Shown here: positions 24,810 through 32,864 of the stretch, piece by piece | Numbering within the stretch: position 1 is the stretch's first letter | Layout: each line of letters begins with the position of its first letter | From: Collinsella sp. AF25-2LB | GTDB taxonomy: Bacteria; Actinomycetota; Coriobacteriia; Coriobacteriales; Coriobacteriaceae | NCBI RefSeq assembly: GCF_003458415.1 | Contig: NZ_QRUF01000005.1 | Coordinates: 94,246-130,670 of the forward strand | Length of the DNA stretch: 36,425 nucleotides | Direction: 5' to 3' | Notes under the pieces: model-generated | What the model was told of the DNA's origin: nothing | The model's input: the letters and a program-made list of their open reading frames with translations, nothing else | Databases searched by the model: none | Program-made: the position numbers and the translations under genes

Positions 24810-25670
24810 TTACTCCTCCGCCTTTGCGGCATCCCACAGGTCGTTGAGGTCGTGGGTCGAAAGCTCGGCAAGATCCACGTGGGCGTCGGACGCCATCTGC
24901 TCCATCGCGGCCCAGCGACGGCGGAACTTTGCCGTGCTGGCGCGCAGGGCGCTCTCGGCGTCGATCCCCTCTTTGCGCGCGACGTTGACCAGGGCAAAGA
25001 GCAGATCGCCAAACTCCATTTCGCGCTCGGGCGAGCCAGGGGCCTCGGCCTCAAACTCGGCACGCTCCTCGGCAACCTCGTCCCACACGTCCTGGACCGT
25101 CTCCCACTCAAAGCCTACGGCGGCCGCCTTGCGTGACACCTTCTGCGCCTGCATCAACGCCGGCAGATGCGTGGGCACGCCATCGAGCAGACCCTCGGGC
25201 GCGGCCTCGCCCGCCGCCACGGCCTTGTCCTTGGCGGCTTTCTCGGCAAGCTTGACCTCGTCCCAAATCTTGAGCACCTCGTCGGAGCTCTCGGCATCCG
25301 CATCGCCAAACACGTGCGGGTGGCGGCGAATGAGCTTGGCGTCGATATCGCGCGCCACGTCGGCCAGCGTAAACTCGCCGGCGTCGGCAGCAATCTGCGC
25401 ATGCAGCACGACCTGCATGAGCACGTCACCCAGTTCCTCGCGCAGGTGAACCGCGTCGTCCGCCTCGATGCAGTCGAGCGCCTCGTAGGCCTCCTCGATC
25501 ATGTTCTTGCCGATGCTGCGGTGCGTCTGCTCGCGGTCCCACGGGCAGCCATCGGGCTGACGCAGACGCCAGATGGTCTGCACCAGATGCTGCAGCTCGG
25601 CCGACGCGTCTATCAGCGTGGGCAGATCGCGCGAGCCCTCGGCATTTTGCTGAGCCATATGCTGCGCCAT
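24810..25670 (-). CDS. mazG: Nucleoside triphosphate pyrophosphohydrolase MazG
   Basis: A 286-residue all-helical NTP pyrophosphohydrolase with two MazG domains. The first has GCPWDREQTHRS and the metal-binding EEAYEALDCIE with REELGDVLMQV. The second has EERAEFEAEAP with EFGDLLFALVN. The family hydrolyses NTPs and dNTPs to monophosphates, cleaning the pool and lowering ppGpp precursors. The ATG at 25670 follows GGAGGA and stands two bases after the stop of the YfcE-like gene. A longer frame upstream overlaps that gene and lacks support. A terminator lies directly downstream. Confidence 0.93.
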   Translation of the reverse strand: MAQHMAQQNAEGSRDLPTLIDASAELQHLVQTIWRLRQPDGCPWDREQTHRSIGKNMIEEAYEALDCIEADDAVHLREELGDVLMQVVLHAQIAADAGEFTLADVARDIDAKLIRRHPHVFGDADAESSDEVLKIWDEVKLAEKAAKDKAVAAGEAAPEGLLDGVPTHLPALMQAQKVSRKAAAVGFEWETVQDVWDEVAEERAEFEAEAPGSPEREMEFGDLLFALVNVARKEGIDAESALRASTAKFRRRWAAMEQMASDAHVDLAELSTHDLNDLWDAAKAEE

Positions 25671-25672
25671 GG

Positions 25673-26221
25673 TTAGTCCTCCTCCAGGATCACGTGGCGG
25701 AACGCGCCGCCCTCGTAGATGCCGTAGCTGTGCGAGCCGTCCTTGGGGATGCTCACGCTGCCGGGGTTGAAGAGCCACAGGCCCGGGTGCGCGGCGCTTT
25801 CCTCGTTGACCTTGATGTGCGTGTGGCCGTAGACGAGCGCGGAGCCCTCGGGCAGCGCGGGCGCGTGGTCGACGCTGTTGTGCATGCCGGCGCCAAAGAC
25901 ATAGCCGTGCGTCAGGAACAGCTCGCGGCCGGTCTCGTCAAACAGCGTGGCGTAGTCGGCCATGACGGGGAAGTCGAGGACCATCTGGTCGACCTCAGCG
26001 TCGCAGTTGCCGCGCACCGCGATGATGCGGTCGGCTAGGGCGTTGAGCAGCGGAATCACGCGCTTGGGAGCATAGTCGCGCGGCAGGTCGTTGCGCGGAC
26101 CGTGATAAAGCAGGTCGCCCAGCAGGACGATGCGGTCGGGCTGCTCGGACTCAATGGCGGCGCAGAGGCGCTCGGTCCAGTATGCCGAGCCGTGGATGTC
26201 GGAAGCGATGAGGTATTTCAT
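25673..26221 (-). CDS. yfcE: YfcE-like metallophosphodiesterase
   Basis: A 182-residue calcineurin-fold phosphodiesterase of the YfcE/MJ0936 group. Motifs are ASDIHGS (6-12), LLGDLLYHGPRN, VRGNCDAEVD, LTHGYVFG, YGHTHIKV and NPGSVSIPKDG. This subgroup typically cleaves phosphodiesters in the presence of manganese; the cellular substrate is unknown. GAAAGGATC precedes the ATG. It is translationally close to mazG (two bases apart), suggesting a shared role in nucleotide housekeeping. Confidence 0.93.
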   Translation of the reverse strand: MKYLIASDIHGSAYWTERLCAAIESEQPDRIVLLGDLLYHGPRNDLPRDYAPKRVIPLLNALADRIIAVRGNCDAEVDQMVLDFPVMADYATLFDETGRELFLTHGYVFGAGMHNSVDHAPALPEGSALVYGHTHIKVNEESAAHPGLWLFNPGSVSIPKDGSHSYGIYEGGAFRHVILEED

Positions 26222-26294
26222 GGGGAGATCCTTTCGAATGGGGTTGATGGGGGCTGAATACGGGATCCGGCGGATGCGGAGCCCATCTACCGTG

Positions 26295-26780
26295 TTACTC
26301 GAATCGCAGTGCCGCGCTCTGAGCCGCCTGCATCACGCGTTGGAGCGGCACGCCATGTTCGCGGGCAAGACGGGCGCAATCCTCGTACTCGGGAGCCGCG
26401 CGCTCGCTGCCGTCGGGCAGGGTCGCCACCTTAACGGATACCTCGCCCCATGGCGTCGTTACGCGCTCAAAGCGGCGTGGCAGGCAAACGCGTTCCATCA
26501 CCTGGCGACGAATGGCGTTGGTCGTGGTCTCCAAAAAGATAATCGTCTGCAAGCGCTCGATATCATCGTGCGAGCAGATTACCTGCAGCTGCCAGCCGGG
26601 GCGGCCCTTTTTGCAGTAAAGCGGCAACCAATGCACCTCGCGGGCGCCGGCCTTGCGCAGGCAATCGGCAGCGTAGGCAAGCACCTCGGGCGACGCATCA
26701 TCGATGTCGCACTCCAGTTTGACGATAGTTTCGGGCGCATCAGTCTCGCGAGACAGCGGGGATGTGCTATCGCATTGCAT
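26295..26780 (-). CDS. LarC C-terminal-type protein (LarC2/DUF111), standalone
   Basis: A 161-residue protein matching the C-terminal half of LarC, the nickel insertion enzyme of nickel-pincer cofactor synthesis. It shows VKLECDIDDASPE, YCKKGRPGWQL, FLETTTNAIRRQ and APEYEDCARLA. The N-terminal LarC1 part is absent and nothing upstream resembles it. In lactobacilli LarC is made by ribosomal frameshifting of larC1/larC2; here only the second part exists. Neither larA, larB nor larE is in the window. The start at 26780 follows AAAGGAT and is preferred over a longer frame from 26918. It may bind metal on its own or have been repurposed. Confidence 0.8.
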   Translation of the reverse strand: MQCDSTSPLSRETDAPETIVKLECDIDDASPEVLAYAADCLRKAGAREVHWLPLYCKKGRPGWQLQVICSHDDIERLQTIIFLETTTNAIRRQVMERVCLPRRFERVTTPWGEVSVKVATLPDGSERAAPEYEDCARLAREHGVPLQRVMQAAQSAALRFE

Positions 26781-26919
26781 ACGGTCTGGATCCTTTCCGC
26801 GCGGGCTCGTTTTGTTCACCCAAACGCTAGCACATCGCAGGCTGCGCGAGTGTGACGGCGCGTGATGAGCGCGATTTTCCTTGTCGACAAGAAACCGACA
26901 CTCCACCGCCCCGGCCAAA

Positions 26920-26978
26920 CATGTACATCAGCCTCCAAACATGTCATTATTTGCAGCTTTTGGAGGCTGATGTACATG
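26920..26978. repeat. Perfect 20-bp inverted repeat
   Basis: CATGTACATCAGCCTCCAAA (26920-26939) and its exact complement (26959-26978) enclose a 19-base loop. It lies between the divergent larC2-like and PHP genes, 319 bases apart, and has no U-tract. It could be an operator, an extragenic palindrome or a structured RNA. The rest of this gap shows nothing else I can name. Confidence 0.65.
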
Positions 26979-27099
26979 TATTGGAGCAAGCGAGGCCGCG
27001 CCGCGCAGCCTTTCCAATCGATTTCGAGCTCCGGCGCGCGGCGTGTTGAGAGCTGCAACATTACAATGGAGCGGATTCGCCAAATGCAAAGGAGTCGCC

Positions 27100-28011
27100 A
27101 TGTCTGCCTGCCCGCTGGTCGATTGCCATACCCACACCTCGTTCTCGGACGGCCATGCCTCGTTTGAAGACAACGTTCGCGCCGCTGCTGCGGCCGGCTG
27201 CCGCGTCATGGTCTCGGCCGACCATCTCACACTGCCCGCCAGCATGGATGCCAACTGCGAAGTGCAGGTTACTGAGGGCGACCTGCCGGCACATCGTCTG
27301 GCTTTTGAGGATGCCCGCAAGCTTGCCGCGCAAATCGCGCCGGAGCTCGAGCTTATCTATGGCTTTGAATGCGATTGGTACGAGGGCTGCGAGCCTTTGG
27401 TTGAGCGCTGGTCCCAGGACGCCGTCGTACGCCTGGGCAGCGTGCATTGGATTGGCAACCCAGGCGATATCATGGCCGGTGCCGCGGGTACGGCGGGAAC
27501 GGAAAACGTCGCTCGCCCCGATACACCCGATTCCCTTTGCGGCTGGATCGATGATGACACCAACCTGCATGTTTGGGAAAACCTGGGGGTACACGGCGTG
27601 TGGGAGCGCTACGTCGACGACTGGTGCCGCGCTTGCGAAAGCTCACTCAACTTTGACGTAATGGCCCATCCCGACCTGGTCATGCGCTTTTCGAAGGAAG
27701 GCTTTGCGCCCGACTTAGACCCCGCACCGTTTTGGCAGCAGATGGCCGAGTGCGCGCACGATACAGGCCGCCGCGTTGAGGTCTCGACCGCCGCACCGCG
27801 CAAGGGCCTCGAAGACTACTATCCCGCGACCGGATTGCTGCGCCGCTTTGCCCACGCCGAGGTGCCGATCACTTTTGGCTCGGACGCACACCGCGCCTGC
27901 GACATTTGCTGGAACATCCGTGAGGCCCAGGCACACGCCTACGACTGTGGCTACCGAGCCTTCGACGTCCCCCACCCCACCGGCGAATGGGAATCCACAC
28001 CCCTCGCCTAG
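27100..28011 (+). CDS. PHP-domain phosphatase, probable histidinol-phosphatase
   Basis: A 303-residue PHP-domain protein with VDCHTHTSFSDG at the N-terminus and SADHLTLP, ELIYGFECDWYEG, LGSVHWIG, DVMAHPDLV and the final FGSDAHRA metal-site motifs. The order and length match histidinol-phosphatases of the HisJ/HisK type. AAAGGAG lies six bases before the ATG at 27100. The gene converges on the his operon (gap 147 bases). As hisB here is a dehydratase only, this enzyme would supply the missing dephosphorylation of histidinol phosphate. That role is inferred from context and family. Confidence 0.85.
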   Translation: MSACPLVDCHTHTSFSDGHASFEDNVRAAAAAGCRVMVSADHLTLPASMDANCEVQVTEGDLPAHRLAFEDARKLAAQIAPELELIYGFECDWYEGCEPLVERWSQDAVVRLGSVHWIGNPGDIMAGAAGTAGTENVARPDTPDSLCGWIDDDTNLHVWENLGVHGVWERYVDDWCRACESSLNFDVMAHPDLVMRFSKEGFAPDLDPAPFWQQMAECAHDTGRRVEVSTAAPRKGLEDYYPATGLLRRFAHAEVPITFGSDAHRACDICWNIREAQAHAYDCGYRAFDVPHPTGEWESTPLA

Positions 28012-28023
28012 CCATCCCTTCAT

Positions 28024-28092
28024 AAGTTGCGGTGGAATAGGGATTGTTTTGCCTGATGAAGCGCTTAAACAGTCCCTATTTCACCGCAACTT
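28024..28092. repeat. 26-bp stem palindrome between the PHP gene and the his operon
   Basis: Arms 28024-28049 and 28067-28092 match at 24 of 26. The two mismatches become G-U pairs in RNA, giving an unbroken 26-bp stem with a 17-base loop. No U-tract follows. The first 17 bases of the left arm recur with one change at 21335-21351. Confidence 0.7.
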
Positions 28093-28124
28093 CCATGACC
28101 CCGTTACACCAACAAAGACTGTCC

Positions 28125-28160
28125 CAAACGACTAGTCGTTTAAGAACGTCCCCAATGACT
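28125..28160 (+). repeat. 29-bp repeat, copy C, with 16-bp perfect palindrome, overlapping the hisE stop
   Basis: AAACGACTAGTCGTTT (28125-28140) is a perfect palindrome. The 29-bp repeat (28132-28160) matches copy A at 7195 with one change. Its last bases overlap the hisE stop codon. Confidence 0.7.
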
Positions 28161-28476
28161 AGTGGCGGCGGGCGTTGAGTTCGCCGGCCAACTCGTCGAG
28201 GGTGATGCCGTAGCGCTCAAGCGTCACGAGCAAGTGGTAGACCAGGTCGCCGGCCTCGTAGCGGATGTGATCGTGATCGTTATCCTTGCAGGCCATGATC
28301 ACCTCGCTTGCCTCCTCGGCAAGCTTCTTGAGCAGCTCGTCCTCGACGTCGGTCAGCAGACGCGCGGTATAGCTCTCCTGCGGCGATGCATCACGACGAC
28401 CGTGAATCACCTCGGCCAGACCTGTCAGCGTCTCACCGATATTTCCATCCTGAACGTTTGCGGTGCGCACACCCAT
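28159..28476 (-). CDS. hisE: Phosphoribosyl-ATP pyrophosphatase
   Basis: A 105-residue protein for the second step of histidine synthesis, converting PR-ATP to PR-AMP. The MazG-like helical fold is visible: LLKKLAEEASEVIMACK and IRYEAGDLVYHLLVTLE carry the metal-binding acidic residues. It is the last gene of the his operon, 45 bases after hisI. In many bacteria hisI and hisE are fused; here they are separate. The ATG is preceded by AAAGGATT. A repeat element overlaps the stop codon. Confidence 0.95.
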   Translation of the reverse strand: MGVRTANVQDGNIGETLTGLAEVIHGRRDASPQESYTARLLTDVEDELLKKLAEEASEVIMACKDNDHDHIRYEAGDLVYHLLVTLERYGITLDELAGELNARRH

Positions 28477-28521
28477 GGTTCAATCCTTTCTGGTGGCCGA
28501 GCGTCTAATCGAGCGCCCGCC

Positions 28522-28851
28522 CTACGCGAGTTTCTTAAAGAAACAGGTACGGTTGCCGGTATGGCAGGCCGGGCCCGGCGAGTCGACCTTGACCAGCAGC
28601 GTATCGCTATCGCAGTCGGCCCAAAGCTCCTTGACCGCCTGCATGTTGCCGCTCGTCGCGCCCTTGTTCCAGAGCTCCTGGCGGCTGCGGCTCCAAAACC
28701 ACGTGGTACCGGTCTTGAGCGTAAGCCCCACCGACTCCTCGTTCATCCAAGCAACCATAAGCACCTCGCCGGTGTCGTACTGCTGAACCACACAAGGAAT
28801 CAGCCCACGGGCGTCGTATTTAAGCTCGGACGCAGTTGCCACTTGCTCCAT
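28522..28851 (-). CDS. hisI: Phosphoribosyl-AMP cyclohydrolase
   Basis: A 109-residue enzyme opening the purine ring of PR-AMP. Motifs are [29 protein letters not shown] and the zinc-binding cysteines and metal aspartates in [11 protein letters not shown] and [13 protein letters not shown]. Its ATG immediately follows the hisF stop codon with no gap, so translation is coupled. Length is standard for the monofunctional form. Confidence 0.96.
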   Translation of the reverse strand: MEQVATASELKYDARGLIPCVVQQYDTGEVLMVAWMNEESVGLTLKTGTTWFWSRSRQELWNKGATSGNMQAVKELWADCDSDTLLVKVDSPGPACHTGNRTCFFKKLA

Positions 28852-29634
28852 TTAAAAATCCAATCTCACGGGAATACCTTGAGAGGCCATATACTCCTTC
28901 ACCTGGCGAATGCTGAACGTCCCAAAGTGAAAGACGCTGGCCGCCAGCACGGCATCAGCCTCGCCCTCGATCACGCCCTCGGCAAAATGTTCGAGCGTGC
29001 CCACGCCGCCGCTCGCAATCACCGGAATCGGCACCGCGCGCGCCACGGCGCGGGTGAGCGCCAGGTCAAAGCCAGCCTTGGTGCCGTCGCGGTCCATGCT
29101 GGTCAGCAGGATCTCGCCGGCGCCGCGGCGAGCCGCCTCCTCGGCCCACGCCACCGCGTCGATGCCCGTGGCGTTGCGGCCTCCCGCGGTAAAGACCTCC
29201 CACTTGTCGGCACCGGATGCGCCGGGCAAACCAACGCGCTTGGCATCGATCGCCACGACCACGGCCTGGCTGCCAAACGCCGCGGCAGCCTGGCTGATCA
29301 GCGACGGGTCACGCACGGCGGCAGAGTTGAGCGACACCTTATCGGCACCGGCGGCAACCATGGTCCGCATGCCCGCCAAGTCGCGGAAACCGCCACCCAC
29401 GGTATAGGGAATAGCGAGCTCCTCGGCCGCATGCGCCGCCATCTCGATAGTCGTCGCACGGTTGTCGCTCGTGGCGGTAATGTCCAGGAAGACGACCTCG
29501 TCCGCACCCTCGCGGTCATAGGCACGCGCCAGCTCCACCGGATCACCCGCATCGCGTAAGCTCACAAAGTTGACGCCCTTGACCACACGGCCGTCCTTGA
29601 CGTCCAGGCAGGGAATCACACGTTTGGTAAGCAT
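28852..29634 (-). CDS. hisF: Imidazole glycerol phosphate synthase, cyclase subunit
   Basis: A 260-residue TIM-barrel subunit that uses ammonia from HisH to close the imidazole ring. It starts [19 protein letters not shown], containing the catalytic Asp near residue 11. [40 protein letters not shown] (second catalytic Asp) and PVIASGGVG follow. It is three bases after hisA and directly abuts hisI. All expected residues are present. Confidence 0.98.
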   Translation of the reverse strand: MLTKRVIPCLDVKDGRVVKGVNFVSLRDAGDPVELARAYDREGADEVVFLDITATSDNRATTIEMAAHAAEELAIPYTVGGGFRDLAGMRTMVAAGADKVSLNSAAVRDPSLISQAAAAFGSQAVVVAIDAKRVGLPGASGADKWEVFTAGGRNATGIDAVAWAEEAARRGAGEILLTSMDRDGTKAGFDLALTRAVARAVPIPVIASGGVGTLEHFAEGVIEGEADAVLAASVFHFGTFSIRQVKEYMASQGIPVRLDF

Positions 29635-29637
29635 GGA

Positions 29638-30381
29638 CTACTCCTCCCCTCGGGCGGCGGCCAGCGCCTGTACCAGCGTAAAGTTGCCCTCGTAGAGCGC
29701 GCGACCGGTAATAGCACCTTCAATCGCGCCCTCACCCACTGCGGCCAGCGCACGGATGTCGTCGAGCGTCGAGATGCCACCCGATGCCACGACGGGAAAG
29801 CCCGCGACCTCGGCCACATGGCGATACGCCGCCACATCGATGCCCGTCTGCATGCCGTCACGCGCGATGTCGGTGTAGACCAGGTGCTTAAAACCCAGCT
29901 CGGTGAGCTGTGCCACGGCATCGTCGAGTGCCACGCCCGCGCCATCACGCCAGCCGTTCACCTTGACCTGGCCGTCGTATGCGGCAATGTCGGCCACCAA
30001 CAGCTCGCCAAAACCTTTGGCTGCCACCTCGGCAAAACCCGGCTCGGTCACCAGCACGGTGCCCAGCGCAATGCGGCGCGCACCGTAGCCGGCCAACTCG
30101 TCGATGCGCGCGAGCGAGCGGACGCCGCCGCCCACGTCCACGGACAGACCGTTGACGCCGCAGATGGCCTTAATCGCCGCCGAGTTGGCAGCGCATGTGT
30201 CCTCGTCCTCGCCAAAGGCAGCGGACAGGTCGACGACGTGCACCCAGCTTGCGCCCTGCTCGGCAAACGAGCGAGCAACGGCCACGGGGTCGTCGGAATA
30301 TACCTTGCAGCGGCTGCGGTCGCCACGCTCCAGGCGCACGACCTTGCCGCCGATCAGATCGATTGCGGGAAACAGGATCAT
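29638..30381 (-). CDS. hisA: ProFAR isomerase
   Basis: A 247-residue TIM barrel isomerising ProFAR to PRFAR. It starts ILFPAIDLIGGKVVRLERGD, with the catalytic Asp at residue 8. VDVGGGVRS, YTDIARDGMQTG (second Asp) and VVASGGIST follow. The ATG overlaps the hisH stop by four bases (ATGA), so the two are coupled. Because this window's operon has its own his set, I call it HisA rather than the dual PriA of some actinobacteria. The wording alone does not exclude PriA. Confidence 0.95.
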   Translation of the reverse strand: MILFPAIDLIGGKVVRLERGDRSRCKVYSDDPVAVARSFAEQGASWVHVVDLSAAFGEDEDTCAANSAAIKAICGVNGLSVDVGGGVRSLARIDELAGYGARRIALGTVLVTEPGFAEVAAKGFGELLVADIAAYDGQVKVNGWRDGAGVALDDAVAQLTELGFKHLVYTDIARDGMQTGIDVAAYRHVAEVAGFPVVASGGISTLDDIRALAAVGEGAIEGAITGRALYEGNFTLVQALAAARGEE

Positions 30382-31079
30382 CGGCCAGCCTCCTCGACGA
30401 TGTTGACGAAGTTCTTAAGGATGCGCTGACCCAGCGCGGAGGATTTCTCGGGATGGAACTGGCAGCCCCACACGTTGCCATGGCGCACGATGCACGGGAA
30501 GCTCCGCGTATAGTGCGTGCGCGCCAGCACATCGGCGGCATCGGCGTCGTCGGCCACCGCGTAGCTGTGGGTAAAGTACATGTTGGCACCCTCGGCAAAA
30601 CCAGCAAGCAGCGGATCGGCCGCGCCGGCGGGCGTCATGTGCACCTGGTCCCAGCCCACGTGCGGCACCTTCAGGCGGCTCGACTCCAAGCGTGTGCACG
30701 AGCCGCGCATAATACCCAGGCCATCGACCCAGGGACCGCCAGCCTGCTCGGAGGCATCGTCGTCCGCGTCCGCGCCTTCGTCCGCCGGCACGCCCTCGTT
30801 GCCGCGCTCAAAAAATAGCTGAAGGCCCAGGCAGATGCCGAGCAGCGGAGTTCCGGCGGCAACGGCGTCGAGCACGGCCGCCGCCTCGCCGCTTTGGCGC
30901 ATAAAGACAATCGCGTCATAGAACGCGCCCACGCCCGGGATGACCAGGCCGTCGGCGTTGCGGATCTGCTCCGGATCGTCCGACGTGCAGGCGGCGGCAC
31001 CGGCGCGCGCAAGCCCGCGCACAACGCTCGACAAGTTGCCCTTGTGGTAGTCGACCACCACAATCTTCGGTTCGCCCAC
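30378..31079 (-). CDS. hisH: Imidazole glycerol phosphate synthase, glutamine amidotransferase subunit
   Basis: A 233-residue class I amidotransferase. The start is GTG at 31079, six bases after GGGAGG, putting PKIVVVDYHKGNL at the N-terminus as in the family. An upstream ATG frame (31130) runs into the REP-like hairpin. The nucleophile is Cys83 in GICLGLQL, and the His and Glu are in GCQFHPEKSS. Ammonia goes to HisF. An acidic insertion of about 20 residues (EGADADDDASEQAGG) after NEGVPAD is not usual. The gene overlaps hisA by four bases. Confidence 0.92.
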   Translation of the reverse strand: MGEPKIVVVDYHKGNLSSVVRGLARAGAAACTSDDPEQIRNADGLVIPGVGAFYDAIVFMRQSGEAAAVLDAVAAGTPLLGICLGLQLFFERGNEGVPADEGADADDDASEQAGGPWVDGLGIMRGSCTRLESSRLKVPHVGWDQVHMTPAGAADPLLAGFAEGANMYFTHSYAVADDADAADVLARTHYTRSFPCIVRHGNVWGCQFHPEKSSALGQRILKNFVNIVEEAGR

Positions 31080-31104
31080 GCGACCCTCCCTTTTCCCATC
31101 ATCC

Positions 31105-31145
31105 AAAACCACCACAAAGGGGACAGGCACCTTCGTGGTGGTTTT
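31105..31145. repeat. REP-like hairpin inside the his operon
   Basis: AAAACCACCAC (31105-31115) and GTGGTGGTTTT (31135-31145) pair perfectly around GGGGACAGGCACC. It lies in the 80-base hisB-hisH gap. On the minus strand TTTT follows the stem, so partial termination is possible. The GGGGACAGGCACC core is, from memory, common in REP elements tied to RAYT transposases. Confidence 0.6.
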
Positions 31146-31159
31146 TACCCTTGTGGCGG

Positions 31160-31747
31160 TTACAGTGAACCCTTGGTGCTGGGGATGCCCTGCACGCGAG
31201 GGTCCAGCTCACAGGCTTGGCGCATCGTGCGGCCCACGGCCTTAAAGGCGGCCTCGATAATGTGATGCGAGTTGCCGCCCGCCAGTTCGCGCACGTGCAG
31301 AGTGAGCTTGGCGTCGCGCGCAAAGGCGTAGAAGAACTCGACGGCCAGCTCGGTATCGAAGCTGCCCACGCGCTCAGTCGGTACGGGCAGCTCGCAGTAG
31401 GCCTGCCCACGGCCCGAAATATCAACGGCAGCCATCACAAGCGTCTCGTCCATGGCGATCGCCGCGTCGGCAAAGCGCGTAATGCCCACCTTGTCGCCCA
31501 GCGCCTGGCGAAACGCCTCGCCCAGTACAATACCCGTGTCCTCGACGGTGTGATGCGCATCGACCTCGACGTCGCCCACCGCGTGCACCGTCAGATCGAA
31601 CAGACCATGGCGGCCAAAAGCGTTGAGCATGTGGTCGAAAAACGGCACGCCGGTCGAGATATCGCACACGCCAGATCCGTCCAGGTCGAGCTTTACGACA
31701 ATGTCGGTCTCGCCCGTCTTGCGGGTTACCTCGGCATAGCGGTCCAT
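31160..31747 (-). CDS. hisB: Imidazoleglycerol-phosphate dehydratase
   Basis: A 195-residue manganese enzyme making imidazole acetol phosphate. The repeated metal-binding motifs are FFDHMLNAFGRHG, DAHHTVEDTG and GGNSHHIIEAAFKA. This is the monofunctional form without the N-terminal phosphatase of enterobacterial HisB. Its ATG immediately follows the hisC stop codon. An 80-base gap with a REP-like hairpin separates it from hisH. Confidence 0.97.
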   Translation of the reverse strand: MDRYAEVTRKTGETDIVVKLDLDGSGVCDISTGVPFFDHMLNAFGRHGLFDLTVHAVGDVEVDAHHTVEDTGIVLGEAFRQALGDKVGITRFADAAIAMDETLVMAAVDISGRGQAYCELPVPTERVGSFDTELAVEFFYAFARDAKLTLHVRELAGGNSHHIIEAAFKAVGRTMRQACELDPRVQGIPSTKGSL

Positions 31748-32863
31748 CTACATCTCCTCCTTCACCAGCGCGGCAAACGCTGCCAGTACCTCGTCGTTTT
31801 CCTGCGGGGTGCCCACGGTAATGCGCAGGCAGTCCGCGAGCCCCGGCGCGTAGCTAAAGTCGCGCACCAAAATCGAATACTCGTCGCGCAGACGCTCGCG
31901 CACGCGCGTGGCATGCGGCGTGCGCACGAGCACAAAGTTCGCCGCGCTCGGCCACGCCTCCACGGGCAGACCCTCGGCAGCCATTGCGCGTAGGGCGCAC
32001 AGCTCGCGCTCGCGCTCAGATGCAACCTGTGCCACCACGGGTGCGTACGCATCGCGGGCACGTACGCAGGCAAGCGCGGCGGCCTGGCTTAGCACGTTAA
32101 CCGAGTAGATTTGGCGAATCGCCGCAAACACATCGATGACCTCGGGCGCCGCGATCACATAGCCCAGACGCGTGCCGGCGGCGCCAAACGCCTTGGACAG
32201 CGTATGCAGAATCACCAGGTTGGGATGCTCGGCGATAAGCCCCTGCGCCGTGGTGGCCGCGCCAAACGAATCGTCCGCAAACTCAACGTAGGCCTCGTCG
32301 ACCATGACCATGCCGGGGCACGCATCGCACAGGGCCGCGACAAAGTCGAGCGGTGCCACATCGCCCGTGGGATTGTTGGGCGAGGTCACGATGGCCAGGT
32401 TGCACTCCGGCGCCACGGCGAGCACAGCCGCTTGGTCGAGCTCAAAGGTTACCGGATCGCGCCACACATCGCGCACCTCGGTCTGACAAAGCGACGCAAA
32501 GAACGCGTACTCGCTAAAGCACGGCGGGCAGTTGAGCAAGGTCCGTCCCGCGCCGCCAAACGCCAGCAGGTAGTTATAGAGCAACTCGTCGCCGCCGTTG
32601 CCCACGCAGATATTCTCGCGAGCCACGCCATGCCAAGCGGCAAGCTCGTCGCGCAGGTCGTTGGACATGGGATCGGGGTAGCGGTTGAGCGGCGTAGCAG
32701 CCAAGGCCGCATCAACCGCCTTGCGCACGACAGCGGGCACGGGATAGGTGTTCTCGTTGGCCGAAAGATTGATGCGCGTGGGCGTAAAGTTGGGATCATA
32801 GGGCTCAATGCCGGCCAGGTAGGGCTGGACGAGCTCCTTCATGCGCGGCGTGAGTTCGGCCAT
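31748..32863 (-). CDS. hisC: Histidinol-phosphate aminotransferase
   Basis: A 371-residue class II PLP aminotransferase from ATG 32863, one base after the hisD stop and following GGAGG. Motifs are LSANENTYPVP, NRYPDP, VGNGGDELL, TSPNNPTGD, MVDEAYVEFAD and LHTLSKAFGAAGTRLGY with the PLP lysine. The C-terminal Arg region is LRITVGTPQEND. An extended frame upstream (to 32950) overlaps hisD and is not supported. Confidence 0.96.
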   Translation of the reverse strand: MAELTPRMKELVQPYLAGIEPYDPNFTPTRINLSANENTYPVPAVVRKAVDAALAATPLNRYPDPMSNDLRDELAAWHGVARENICVGNGGDELLYNYLLAFGGAGRTLLNCPPCFSEYAFFASLCQTEVRDVWRDPVTFELDQAAVLAVAPECNLAIVTSPNNPTGDVAPLDFVAALCDACPGMVMVDEAYVEFADDSFGAATTAQGLIAEHPNLVILHTLSKAFGAAGTRLGYVIAAPEVIDVFAAIRQIYSVNVLSQAAALACVRARDAYAPVVAQVASERERELCALRAMAAEGLPVEAWPSAANFVLVRTPHATRVRERLRDEYSILVRDFSYAPGLADCLRITVGTPQENDEVLAAFAALVKEEM

Positions 32864-32864
32864 G

